DNA of 64,000 nt from CAYRVF01 sp964427535 (GTDB lineage Bacteria > Chloroflexota > Ktedonobacteria > Ktedonobacterales > JADMIN01), in NCBI GenBank assembly GCA_964427535.1, contig CAYRVF010000002.1, positions 21,495 to 85,494 of the forward strand, given 5' to 3'. Below are positions 45,074 through 53,957 of the stretch, piece by piece. A program made the position numbers and the translations under genes. The stretch's first letter is position 1. The number at the start of each line of letters is the position of its first letter. The notes beneath the pieces are model-generated. The model saw only the letters and a list, made by a program, of their open reading frames with translations. It searched no databases and had not been told where the DNA came from.

Positions 45074-45102
45074 TGAACCTTGTGTGCCTCTGGCTCGTGA
45101 TA
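45074..45102 (+). promoter_or_regulatory. ECF-type promoter before the ABC permease genes
   Basis: TGAACC (45074-45079), 16 bp, CGTGATA (45096-45102). Identity with the sigma factor's own promoter extends to TGAACCTT and CGTGNTAGG. Confidence 0.7.
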
Positions 45103-45157
45103 GGGGCACGCCGATGACGACGTACCGATGCGTTCGTACCCCACCAAGGAGAACGGT

Positions 45158-46108
45158 ATGCCTGCGACTACTCTGACTACCTCGCGCCACCAGACGGTGG
45201 CCGCTCCGCACCCCCGCCCGCTGCTGTCCGTCATGGCCTGGGAGCTTCGTCGCGTGCGTGCCAGCCGCCTCGTCTTGTTTCAAGCACTCGGCTTGTGGGG
45301 ATTCCTGCTGCTCATCATCTGGGCGCTCCACGCCTCACATCAACTTGGCACTGTTTCAGGCACTCAACAGCTCAGCGCCTTCGTTGCTGGGACCAGTGTC
45401 GGAGGACTGCTGCACACCCTGCCCACCGACCTTCTCATCTTGGCCCTGCTGCTGCCCTTCATGACGGCCGATGGGGTCGCGCGAGATGCCTACCGGCGCA
45501 CGCACGAACTGCTGATGACGACCGCGCTGCCGACCTGGGCCTATGTCCTGGGACGCTATCTGGCGGGCCTGATCATCGGCCTGGGGATGGCGCTGCTGTT
45601 GTTCGCCTCGATTCTCGGTGTGGGGGGACTCTTACACCTGGCCGACTCAACCTATCCGCTCCCCCAGCCCAACGCCGTGCTCCTGCTGTGGCTCGGCATG
45701 GTGGTGCCGGCGACGATCCTGGTCAGCAGTGTCGGTTTCGCCGTGAGCACGGTTTTCCCGCGCCTGTCCACGCTGGTCAAGGTCGTCCTCCTGGTGGCGT
45801 GGATGGTGGGGGCGCTGGTGATCCCCCTTGGCCTTGGCGACACGACCACTCCCCCAACCTGGTACGTCAATTGGGACCCGACCAGCGCGATCACCGCGCG
45901 TGGGCTCCTTCCGGCGTACGCCATTCAGCTCGGCCCTTCCATCGGGAGCGAGGCGCAGCTGCAGCAGCTCATTCTCACCGTTGAGAACAAGCTGCCCGAT
46001 GTGGCGGGCTGGTTCGCGCCGCACCTGATTGAGGCCGGACTGAGCGTCCTGCTGGTGGTGATGGCAGCCTTCGCGTTCAAACGATTCCGCAACGTCTTCG
46101 GCGCATAG
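45158..46108 (+). CDS. ABC-2 type permease, paralogue 1
   Basis: The 316-aa protein has about six membrane helices. It begins with a soluble Thr/His-rich N-terminus and WELRRVRASRLVLFQALGLWGF, the entry to helix 1. The central RRTHELLMTTALPTWAYVLGRYLAGLIIG is the coupling segment typical of ABC-2 permeases. WYVNWDPTSAIT lies in an outer loop. Its closest relatives are the next two permeases. The ATG at 45158 follows CCAAGGAGAACGGT. It should pair with the ATPase at the end of the cluster to export an unknown substrate. Confidence 0.85.
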   Translation: MPATTLTTSRHQTVAAPHPRPLLSVMAWELRRVRASRLVLFQALGLWGFLLLIIWALHASHQLGTVSGTQQLSAFVAGTSVGGLLHTLPTDLLILALLLPFMTADGVARDAYRRTHELLMTTALPTWAYVLGRYLAGLIIGLGMALLLFASILGVGGLLHLADSTYPLPQPNAVLLLWLGMVVPATILVSSVGFAVSTVFPRLSTLVKVVLLVAWMVGALVIPLGLGDTTTPPTWYVNWDPTSAITARGLLPAYAIQLGPSIGSEAQLQQLILTVENKLPDVAGWFAPHLIEAGLSVLLVVMAAFAFKRFRNVFGA

Positions 46109-46135
46109 ACACGTCCCCACAGGAGGAGGACCCGT

Positions 46136-47095
46136 ATGCGTAGCTTCGCACTGAGCAGTGTTGTGACCAGGTCCCGTCAGCAGAGAGGAGCCGTCCGCAG
46201 CCGGCATCCGCTCGCGAGCGTCATGACGTGGGAACTGCGCCGCTTCCGCGCCAGCCGTCTGTTCTGGCTGCAGGCGCTGGCGTTCTTCTGTTTCTCCCTC
46301 CTTTTGACGTGGGTCCAGGAGACGCCGGCGTCCTACCGTCACGTACGAGGCGGCGTTGTGCTCAGCGGCTTTGTCGCGGGAACCAGTGCTTGGGGACTGC
46401 TCCTCACCCTTCCTCTCGCTCTCCTCCTGCTCGTGCTCCTGCTGCCGTTTGTCATGGCTGATGGCGTCACGCGCGATTACTCTCGGCGCACGCACGAACT
46501 GCTCTTGTCGACTGCGGTGCCGACCTGGGCCTACGTCTGGGGACGCTTTCTGGCGGGTCTGCTGGTGAGCATCGGGCTGGCCCTCCTCCTGCTGGTCGCC
46601 ATCCTGGGAATGGGCGGCGTCTTGCACCTGAGCGTCCCGACGTATCCCTCCCCCCAGGCCGGCGCTGTCCTGCTGCTGTGGGTCGGCATGGTGGTGCCAG
46701 CAGTGGTCCTCGTCAGCGGCCTCAGCTTCGCCTTTGGTACCTTCCTTCCACGTCGCTCGATGCTGGTGAAAGTCATCATCCTGCTGGGATGGACCTTGGG
46801 GGCGGTGGTCTTGCCCATGGGGTTCAGTGACACCCCCCCGCCGGCCTGGTACCTCAATTGGGACCCGACCAGCGCCGTCACGGCGCTGGGGCTCCTTTCT
46901 CCGTATTCCTTCAGCGACGCGGCAGCCAGGGCCGCCAACGAGACACAGCTGCAGCAGCTCCTTCCCGCTGTCGAGAACAAGATGCCAGACCTCGCAGGCT
47001 GGTTTGTACCCCATCTGGCGCTGGCTGGGCTTAGTCTGCTGGTGGTGCTCCTCGCAGCCCGCGTCTTTATCCGCTCCGGCGAAGTGCTCGACTAA
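46136..47095 (+). CDS. ABC-2 type permease, paralogue 2
   Basis: The 319-aa protein shares all landmarks with paralogue 1: TWELRRFRASRLFWLQALAFF, then SRRTHELLLSTAVPTWAYVWGRFLAG, LLLWVGMVVPAVVLVSG, WYLNWDPTSAVTALG and VENKMPDLAGWF. It probably arose by tandem duplication. CAGGAGGAGGACCCGT precedes the ATG, and 27 bp separate it from the previous gene, so they are co-transcribed from the ECF promoter at 45074. Confidence 0.85.
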   Translation: MRSFALSSVVTRSRQQRGAVRSRHPLASVMTWELRRFRASRLFWLQALAFFCFSLLLTWVQETPASYRHVRGGVVLSGFVAGTSAWGLLLTLPLALLLLVLLLPFVMADGVTRDYSRRTHELLLSTAVPTWAYVWGRFLAGLLVSIGLALLLLVAILGMGGVLHLSVPTYPSPQAGAVLLLWVGMVVPAVVLVSGLSFAFGTFLPRRSMLVKVIILLGWTLGAVVLPMGFSDTPPPAWYLNWDPTSAVTALGLLSPYSFSDAAARAANETQLQQLLPAVENKMPDLAGWFVPHLALAGLSLLVVLLAARVFIRSGEVLD

Positions 47096-47159
47096 AGTCG
47101 GTGCGTGCATCCAGGTGGGACCATGAAACGGAAGAGAAGACAGAGAAGGCGGGTTTCCC

Positions 47160-47390
47160 ATGCACATAGGATGGAGTCTGTTTCTGCTGCTTGCCGGTAT
47201 CATTGGCCTGATAGCGCTCTTCGGCACAGTCTTCTGGGTTTGGGTGATCGTCGATTGCGCCACCAACGAGCCGTCCGAAGGCAATGAGAAGGTCGTGTGG
47301 CTCGTGATCATTGTCCTCGCGAATTTGTTCGGCGCGGCCTTGTACTACGTCGCGCGTAGACCAGAGCGCATTCGACTCGTGGGCCGCTAA
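47160..47390 (+). CDS. small two-helix membrane protein (PLDc_N-like)
   Basis: The 76-aa protein has two membrane helices around FLLLAGIIGLIALFGTVFWVWVIVDCATNEP and KVVWLVIIVLANLFGAALYYVARRP. This W-x-W-V-I-x-D-C pattern with a following charged turn is the PLDc_N (phospholipase D N-terminal) domain seen in small bacterial membrane proteins. No nuclease or lipase part is attached. It lies between permease genes and may be an accessory subunit. Its own ribosome site is modest (GAGAAGGCGGGT). Confidence 0.65.
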   Translation: MHIGWSLFLLLAGIIGLIALFGTVFWVWVIVDCATNEPSEGNEKVVWLVIIVLANLFGAALYYVARRPERIRLVGR

Positions 47391-47449
47391 CCTCGGCGCG
47401 ACCTGCTGTCTCAGGCCTGAGCTGGATTGCGCGTAGAAACAGATGTACG

Positions 47450-47478
47450 TGAACCTTTCGCATCGTTGGCTCGCGAAA
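47450..47478 (+). promoter_or_regulatory. ECF-type promoter before the third permease
   Basis: TGAACC (47450-47455), 16 bp, CGCGAAA (47472-47478). The -10 differs by one base from the other two copies, but the spacing is identical. Confidence 0.6.
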
Positions 47479-47546
47479 GGGATACCGCGCTCACGGCGCA
47501 TCATGCACATCGACACCGTAGAGCAACGAGGAGCATAGGGCATACG

Positions 47547-48527
47547 ATGAGCACGACTGCACTGACCACCTCTCGACCGCAGATGAAGACGGTCCATCGC
47601 CCGCATCCACTCCTGAGTGTCGTCAGGTGGGAGCTGCGCCGCTTCCGCGCCAGTCGCCTCCTGTGGATGCAGGCGCTCGGCTTCTTCGGTCTCGTCCTCT
47701 TCTTTCTCTGGGCAACACAGTCCGGAGACGCCTTCCATGGCAGCACTCCGAGCGGACTCCTGCTCGAACTCTCAGTTGCGGGGACCAGCGTCTGGGGGCT
47801 ACTGTTGTCGCTGCAGGCAGGTGTGTTGCTGCTGCCGGGCCTGCTTGTGCCCTTTGTGACCGCGGACGGCGTCTCCCGCGACCTGCAACGCCGCACCCAC
47901 GAGCTCATGATGACGACCCCTGTGTCGAGCCAAGCCTATGTCTGGGGCCGCTACCTGACGGGGCTGCTCTTGAGTCTGGGGCTGGCGGTGCTGATGCTGT
48001 GCGCCATCCTCGCGATGTACCTGCTGCTGCACCTGGCGGTCCCGACGGACCCGCCGCCCCAGATTGACGTCGTGCTGCTGCTTTGGGTGGGCATGATTGT
48101 GCCCGCCACCATCCTGCTTAGCAGCATCAGCTTTGCGATTGGCACAGTGTTCCCACGACAGTCCACGCTGCTCAAGATTGTCATTCTCGTTTCGTGGATC
48201 ATCGGGGTCGTCCTGCTCCCTCCGTTGCTGGTCCCGTCGAGGCCGGGCCCCACGCTCGCTCCTCCGGCCTGGTACAGCGCGTGGGACCCGACGAGCGCAG
48301 CCACGGTGAGCGCGCTGCTCGTCCCCTATGACCCTACCCTGCAGAGCCAGGTGGCCAGTGCCACGAGCGTGGCGCAAGCGCAGCACATCCTGCTGACCGT
48401 CGAGAATGCATGGCCCGACATTGGGTCCTGGTTTGGCCCACACCTGCTGCTGGCTGGGCTGAGTCTGCTGCTGGTCGTGCTGGCGGCGTTTGCCTTTCGG
48501 CGCTTTCGCAACGTGTTGAACGGCTAG
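47547..48527 (+). CDS. ABC-2 type permease, paralogue 3
   Basis: The 326-aa protein follows the same plan: WELRRFRASRLLWMQALGFFG, then QRRTHELMMTTPVSSQAYVWGRYLTG, LLLWVGMIVPATILLSS, WYSAWDPTSAATVSALL and VENAWPDIGSWFGPHLLLAGLSLLLV. A longer frame to 47427 overlaps the ECF promoter and is not used. ATG 47547 lies 9 bp after GAGGAGCATAGGG. With the ATPase directly after it, this permease is the likely core partner, and the earlier two may form alternative or hetero-dimeric exporters. Confidence 0.85.
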   Translation: MSTTALTTSRPQMKTVHRPHPLLSVVRWELRRFRASRLLWMQALGFFGLVLFFLWATQSGDAFHGSTPSGLLLELSVAGTSVWGLLLSLQAGVLLLPGLLVPFVTADGVSRDLQRRTHELMMTTPVSSQAYVWGRYLTGLLLSLGLAVLMLCAILAMYLLLHLAVPTDPPPQIDVVLLLWVGMIVPATILLSSISFAIGTVFPRQSTLLKIVILVSWIIGVVLLPPLLVPSRPGPTLAPPAWYSAWDPTSAATVSALLVPYDPTLQSQVASATSVAQAQHILLTVENAWPDIGSWFGPHLLLAGLSLLLVVLAAFAFRRFRNVLNG

Positions 48528-48543
48528 AAGTCACGAGAAGAAA

Positions 48544-49431
48544 GTGAGCACGACCATGGAACTGACGATTGACCGCCTCGGGAAGCGGTATGGCGAACAC
48601 TGGGCGCTGCGCAATCTCTCGCTGTGCTGCGAGCCGGGCATGCTGGGCCTGGTCGGCCCGAATGGCGCCGGCAAGACGAGCCTGATGCGCATGATCGCGA
48701 CGCTGCTGGAACCCAGCGAAGGCACCATCACTTGGAACGGACAGGACATCCGCGCGTATGGCCAGGGACTCCGCCAGGTGCTCGGGTATCTCCCGCAAGA
48801 ATTCGGCGTGTATCCCGAGTTTACCGGGCGGCAGTTCCTGCAGTATCTGGCCGCGATGAAAGGGCTGCCCACGTCGATTGCACACCGGCGCGTCAGTGAG
48901 GTACTCGAGCTGACCAACCTGGAGCAAGTGGCCGACCGGAAACTCCCCACCTATTCTGGTGGCATGAAGCAGCGCATCGGCATCGCCCAGGCGCTCTTGA
49001 ATGACCCGGAGCTCCTCATCGTCGACGAGCCCACGGCGGGCCTCGACCCGGCCGAGCGTGTGCGCTTCCGCACCCTGCTCGCGAGCCTGACGAGCGACCG
49101 TATCATCATCTTAAGCACGCACATCATCAGTGACGTGGAAGCGGTCGCGAGTCGCCTGGTTGTGCTGCAGGCCGGCACAGTGCTCGCCGACACGACACCG
49201 GACGCTCTGTTAGCGACCGCCGAGGGTAGAGTCTGGAGCGTCACCACCGATCAGGCGACGGCTCTGCGTCTGCAGGCGAGCTATCAGGTCAGCACGATGG
49301 TCAATCAGCTGGGCGGGGTGACGCTGCGCCTTATCAGCGCCTCGCGCCCGCACGAGTCCGCCGTCGCCGTTGAGTCGAGCCTGGAAGAGGCGTATCTGTT
49401 GGTGACCAGTGGGCAGCCAGTGCGGGCGTGA
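48544..49431 (+). CDS. ABC transporter ATP-binding protein
   Basis: The 295-aa protein (GTG start at 48544; ATG 48556 gives four residues fewer) has Walker A GPNGAGKT (38-45), Q-loop YLPQEFGVYPEFTG, signature YSGGMKQR, Walker B LLIVDEPTAGLDP and the H-loop STHIISD. The C-terminal 80 residues form the regulatory extension seen in drug/antibiotic-type ABC exporters. It should power the three neighbouring ABC-2 permeases. Only one ATPase serves three permeases in this cluster. Confidence 0.93.
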   Translation: MSTTMELTIDRLGKRYGEHWALRNLSLCCEPGMLGLVGPNGAGKTSLMRMIATLLEPSEGTITWNGQDIRAYGQGLRQVLGYLPQEFGVYPEFTGRQFLQYLAAMKGLPTSIAHRRVSEVLELTNLEQVADRKLPTYSGGMKQRIGIAQALLNDPELLIVDEPTAGLDPAERVRFRTLLASLTSDRIIILSTHIISDVEAVASRLVVLQAGTVLADTTPDALLATAEGRVWSVTTDQATALRLQASYQVSTMVNQLGGVTLRLISASRPHESAVAVESSLEEAYLLVTSGQPVRA

Positions 49432-49433
49432 CA

Positions 49434-49547
49434 GGGGGCCGTATCAGCCTCGTGCAGAGCACGCTCGGGCATGCCTCTGTCCAGACAACCGGACGCTACC
49501 TCCATGCGCGGCCGGACGCGAGCTCCGCGCAATACCTAGCGATCTAG
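49434..49547 (+). pseudogene. remnant of a tyrosine recombinase (integrase) C-terminus
   Basis: The frame reads RISLVQSTLGHASVQTTGRY and continues LHARPDASSAQYLAI to a TAG at 49545. L-G-H-A-S-V-Q-T-T-G-R-Y is the conserved His and catalytic Tyr block at the end of tyrosine recombinases. Nothing of the rest of the enzyme lies upstream, where the ABC ATPase ends. This marks an old integration or rearrangement border. Confidence 0.75.
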
Positions 49548-49828
49548 GACTGTGGCGTCGCCTTCTAAGCGGATTAGCAAAAGTTCTGGGCTGGCAGCCG
49601 AGCGGTTCACTGGGGGGTATCATCCTCATTTGTTTACGCTCGCCTGGTACGAAACTGTTGCTGTTTTGCTTAAGGCACTTCGAGGCTGCCCTCGCCCTGA
49701 GTACGCCCAGGACGTGCGGACTCTGGACGGAGCGACTGGACAAACTGGATGGAGCAGAGGAGCGAGGGACTGCCTATCGCCCTCAACATCGACGTCACAC
49801 AGAGGCGAGGATGTGGTACCGCGTGGCG

Positions 49829-52800
49829 TCACTCCACGCGCAGCAAGAGACCGCGCGTGACCGCCACCGCCACGGCCTCGGCACGGGTAGTAACACCCAG
49901 CTTGCGAAAGATCGCCGTCAGATGGTGATTGACGGTATGGGGCGAGAGGAAGAGCTGTTGACCGATGGCCTTGCTGGAGAGCCCCTGAGCTACGAGCCGC
50001 AGCACCTCCTGCTCGCGCGCGGTCAAGGGGCTCTGTACTTGATGCTGCGATTGCAGGATCGGCAACTGGGTACTGGCCAGGCCCGCGTCAGTCTCAGGTT
50101 GAGGCTGGTCGAGGGACTGAACGAGCGTATCCAGCAGGCGCAGGATGAGGGCGACCACCGCGTCGAAAGGCAGCGCGCGCCCCTCCCGATAGGCGACAGT
50201 CAACTCGCCCTCGCCCTGCTCCCGCGCGAGTTGCCTGCGCAGTCCCGCTGCATCCGCCCCAGCCGGCCAGCGCTGCCACGCGAACCGCGCTCCGGTCGCC
50301 TGTGCCAGCACGTCCGTCGCCCCCAAAAGCCGCGCCTGCACGCCAGGCTCTGCCCGCGACCCGACGAGCGCCACCGTCGCCTGCGCGCCGAAACCGAGGA
50401 GCCAGCGATCGCGCAAGCTGATGCTGGTCTGCACCCCCGCCCGGACGTGCTCAATGGCACGGCGAAGGTCTCCGAGCTTCCAGTCTGCTACCCCGAGATA
50501 GCAGTGAGCATACCCCGCGAGGTGCGCGTCGCCTGCCACCCCAAGCCACCGCAGCGCCTCTGAGTAGCTTGGTGCGGCAGTCGCGGCGTCTCCGGTTGTG
50601 TCGGCGGCGTAGCCGAGATAGTAGTGCGCCTTGCCTATGCCCTCCGGGTCGCCGACAGCCTCCCAGTGGCGCAGCGCCTCGCGCAGGAGGCACATCCCCT
50701 CCGCTGCCTCCCCGGCAGTGACTGCGCTCAGTGCCAGGAAGCTGTGCGCATCGGCGACAGCAGCCGGGTCCTGCCGCCGCTCGGCCAGCGCCAGCCCCTC
50801 CTCGAGCACCGCCCGCGCCCGTGTAAGATCGCCTTGTTCTATGAGCATCCGCCCCGTAGCGACCAGCGCGCGGATGCGCGCGGCCGGGTCTGCCCCAGTC
50901 CCACCTTCTCCCGTCGGTGCACGGGCGAGCGCTTCTTCCAACCAGCGCACACCTTCCTTGTGATCGCCGCGCGTATACCAGAACCAGCCGAGCGCGGCTG
51001 CCAGCCGCAGCCCTGCCCCGCGCACGGCTGTCGCATGAGGGCCATCGGGCCCGTCGTGGTTGTCTTGGCCACCACCGTCGAGCAGCCAGCGGAGCGCCGC
51101 CCGCAGGTTGTCCTGCTCGTGTTCCAACCGAAAGAACCACGCCCGCTGGTCGCGCCCGTGCAGCTCTGGGTCCGCACGCTCGGCCAGCGCGAGGAAGTAG
51201 TGCGCGTGCGCCCGGCGAGCCGCGTCCAGCTCACCCGACGCAGCGAGCTGCTCCTCGGCGTATACCCGCACGGTCTCCAGCATGCCGAATGCTAGTTCAA
51301 CCTCCTCGTCGTCGTCCGCCGCCTCTTCCGCCTCACCGTCATACCCCGGCTGCCCATTTGGCCCGCCAAGCGCCTGGGGCCGTGCAGGGATTGGTAGGAG
51401 CAGGCTCTTCTGGGCCAGTGAGACCAACCGCGGGAGCGTACGCCGATCCGCCGGCGCGGTTCGTGACTCGCCGTCGACCCCTTTGGGGCCTTCCGTTCCC
51501 GCCGCTCCCACCGCAGACACGGCACTCACGACTGCCGTGATCGCATCGAGGGAGACACGGCCGACGAACACGCCCAGACAGCGGAAGAGGCGACGTTCCG
51601 CCGGGGTGAGCAAATCGTAGCTCCACCCAATGGTCGCTTCCAGGCTCTGCTGTCGCGCGGGCACGTCCGGCGCCGCGGTCGACAGCAGTCGCAGCCGGTC
51701 GCCCAATCGCCGCGCGAGCGACGGCAGCGAGAGCACGTCCAGCCGGGCAGCGGCGAGTTCGAGCGCGAGGGGCAACCCGTCCAGCTGGGCCACTATCTGG
51801 GCGACAAGTGCCGCCTGCTTCTCTGTCATGACGAAATCGGCGCGACGTGCCCGCGCACGGTCGACGAAGAGTGCCACCGACGGAACGGCCAGGAGCTCTT
51901 CGAGAGATGGTAGCGGTTCGCGCAGGTCAGGGACTGGCAGCGGCGCGATGCGCAGCGTCTGCTCCCACCGGAGTTGCAACGGCACTCGGCTGGTCACGAG
52001 CAGCGTCAGGTCAGGAGACGCCGCCAGCAGTTCGGCGAATTGGGCGGCAGCGGGCAGCACCTGCTCGAAATTGTCCAGCACCACCAGCAGGCGGCGACGC
52101 TGCGCGAGCACGTCCACAACGCGCTCCAGCAGCGGCCGGCGGCCGACATCGAGCAGGCCCAGCGCCCGTGCGAGCGCTCCCAACGCCAGATTGGGGTCGC
52201 GGACGGGAGTGAGGTCGACGAACACGACTCCATCGGCAAATCGCCCGGTGGCAGTGGTGGCGAGGTGAGCGGCAGCAGCCTGGGCCAGGCGGGTCTTGCC
52301 CACCCCTGCCGGGCCGGTCAGCGTCAAGAGGCGCACACCCTCGTCCTGGAGCCGCTGCAGGATGATGTCGAGTTCACCCACACGGTCCACCAGTGGCGTC
52401 GGATCACCCACTGGCCACCTTGGATGCAAGGGCAGGGCACGAGCGGTCTCACGGGAAATGCCATGTGCGGGGCTAAGCCCTTCGCTCGTTGCGACGGCTC
52501 CGGCGTACTCTGCGGTCCCCGCTCGCCCCGTGCCCACCATACCAGTTGTGGCTTCCGCCCCCGGCGCGGTGCCGCCCCAAGCAGAGGCCGCCGCGCCCCG
52601 TGCGGCCGCGCCCCGTGCGGCCGCGACGAGGGCGTGTCGTTCCTGCGCATCGAGTCCGAGCGCGCTGGCAAGCTGTTCGACAGTGGCGAACCGCGGGCTG
52701 CGCCGTTTGCCTGACTCCAGCGCCGAGATGGCATCGGAGCTCAGGCCAGAGCGCGCCGATAACTGCTCCTGCGTGAGCCCGGCGGCCAGCCGCAAGTGGT

Positions 52801-52840
52801 GCAGTAACGTGCCGAAGTGCGCATGTTCCCTGTTCGCCAT
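49829..52840 (-). CDS. XRE-NB-ARC-TPR-LuxR giant transcriptional regulator (paralogue)
   Basis: The 1003-aa protein has the same order as the one at 23290. XRE comes first (GLTQEQLSARSGLSSDAISALESGKRR, about 22-48), then the STAND ATPase (LLTLTGPAGVGKTRLAQAAA, LVVLDNFEQVLPAAAQ, LLVTSRVPLQLRWEQTL). A long TPR-like array and the LuxR HTH (LTAREQEVLRLVAQGLSSKA...VTTRAEAVAVAVTRGLLLRVE) follow. An Ala/Gly-rich linker follows XRE. ATG 52840 (GGCGGCCTGTC before it) was chosen. Promoter regions of the two paralogues share a TGTC array and other blocks, which suggests common or cross regulation. Confidence 0.9.
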   Translation of the reverse strand: MANREHAHFGTLLHHLRLAAGLTQEQLSARSGLSSDAISALESGKRRSPRFATVEQLASALGLDAQERHALVAAARGAAARGAAASAWGGTAPGAEATTGMVGTGRAGTAEYAGAVATSEGLSPAHGISRETARALPLHPRWPVGDPTPLVDRVGELDIILQRLQDEGVRLLTLTGPAGVGKTRLAQAAAAHLATTATGRFADGVVFVDLTPVRDPNLALGALARALGLLDVGRRPLLERVVDVLAQRRRLLVVLDNFEQVLPAAAQFAELLAASPDLTLLVTSRVPLQLRWEQTLRIAPLPVPDLREPLPSLEELLAVPSVALFVDRARARRADFVMTEKQAALVAQIVAQLDGLPLALELAAARLDVLSLPSLARRLGDRLRLLSTAAPDVPARQQSLEATIGWSYDLLTPAERRLFRCLGVFVGRVSLDAITAVVSAVSAVGAAGTEGPKGVDGESRTAPADRRTLPRLVSLAQKSLLLPIPARPQALGGPNGQPGYDGEAEEAADDDEEVELAFGMLETVRVYAEEQLAASGELDAARRAHAHYFLALAERADPELHGRDQRAWFFRLEHEQDNLRAALRWLLDGGGQDNHDGPDGPHATAVRGAGLRLAAALGWFWYTRGDHKEGVRWLEEALARAPTGEGGTGADPAARIRALVATGRMLIEQGDLTRARAVLEEGLALAERRQDPAAVADAHSFLALSAVTAGEAAEGMCLLREALRHWEAVGDPEGIGKAHYYLGYAADTTGDAATAAPSYSEALRWLGVAGDAHLAGYAHCYLGVADWKLGDLRRAIEHVRAGVQTSISLRDRWLLGFGAQATVALVGSRAEPGVQARLLGATDVLAQATGARFAWQRWPAGADAAGLRRQLAREQGEGELTVAYREGRALPFDAVVALILRLLDTLVQSLDQPQPETDAGLASTQLPILQSQHQVQSPLTAREQEVLRLVAQGLSSKAIGQQLFLSPHTVNHHLTAIFRKLGVTTRAEAVAVAVTRGLLLRVE

Positions 52841-52960
52841 GACAGGCCGCCGTTTCAGATCCGGTCGGGTGAGGCGAGCATCGACCACATAGCTCAATCA
52901 GCGCGCCATGCTCTCCGTTCGGATGCTATTGCGCTCACCTACCAGAGACCAACTGCGGGC

Positions 52961-53088
52961 ATTCTACCACCTGGACGCCGAGCAATTGGAGGCACGGATG
53001 GCCGTCGGACGGGCAGCCGAATTTCGGCGTCTTGACGCCAGCGACCGATGGTTGTCCGAGAGCTGTCCGAGGGTTGTCGGGGCGTGTC
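52961..53088 (-). promoter_or_regulatory. TGTC 11-11-10 array and conserved promoter region of the second LuxR regulator
   Basis: TGTC words start at 53053, 53064, 53075 and 53085, with GCGGAG after them. On the minus strand TAGAAT (52966-52961) is a -10 candidate about 87 bp away. GTTCGGATG near 52918 matches the same word in the promoter region of the paralogue. Confidence 0.6.
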
Positions 53089-53210
53089 CCTGTGCGGAGT
53101 GGCGGGCTGTATGGCAGATGCAATCCCGTCTGGTCGTCACGAAGATGAAACCGACCTATCCATGCGTGGCGTGCACTTTCGGCGCTTGCGATAGTTAGCA
53201 GGCAGCGCGG

Positions 53211-53903
53211 TTATGGCCCAGAGCGAGCCGCTGCCGCCTCGGCATCCTTGCGCCGCAGCAGGCCGACGAGCACACCATCCGGTGTCGTGACCGGGAGCGC
53301 ATCCACCCACCGCTCGCGCATGCGCTCCGCTGCCTCGCGGGCTGTAACATCCAGGCGGTACGTGGTCGGGCCAGGCCGCATGACCTGTTCGGCTGTCGCA
53401 GTTGGATCGGCGTCCAACTCACGGCTGCGTAGCAGCCCTAACACGACGTGCTGGTCGTTCGTGACGACGCATGCGTCTAAGCCAGCCGCCTCGGCCCGCG
53501 CCATTGCCTCGGCCACAAGGTCCCTCAACCCGCAGGTTGGGACATCGCGCCTGGCTATATCGCCGACGGTAGGCACCTCGGCCAGCGCACCCTCGCGCGG
53601 CAGCCCCCAGGCCAGCCACTCCGCCTCACCGGCAGCGTAGTCATACACCTCGGCGAAGCCCAGACTCTCGAGCCGCCACGCGGCCCTCGGGCTAAGATCT
53701 CACTGCAGGTCAGAGCAGTAGACGACGACAGGCCGGTCTCGGCGGAGCCGCATGGTGGACGCCGCGTCGAGGGTCTTGAGGGGGATGCTGATTGCGCCTG
53801 GTAGGTGTGCCTCGGCATATTCCGCGGCCGGCAGCACGTCGACCAGCTGTGCCCCGCGCGCCAGCAGCGCGCGCAGGTCGTCCCGCGAGATCGTCGTGGG
53901 CAT
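53211..53903 (-). CDS. rhodanese-CBS protein with in-frame TGA at codon 68
   Basis: From ATG 53903 (GAGGAGACACTCAC) the protein has a rhodanese domain (QLVDVLPAAEYAEAHLPGAISIPL, then VVVYCSDLQ with catalytic-position Cys63) and a TGA codon at 53702-53700. The frame continues without a break: DLSPRAAWRLESLGFAEVYDYAAGEAEWLAWGLPREG and then two CBS motifs (about 90-225), ending at 53211. Relatives usually have Cys at the TGA position (C-x4-C). Possible readings are selenocysteine, a nonsense mutation or a base error. See findings. The gene follows the aldolase gene after 54 bp. Confidence 0.7.
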
Positions 53904-53957
53904 GTGAGTGTCTCCTCTCATGGCTCGGTCGCTTGAGAGACCTGGACACGCTGCTCA

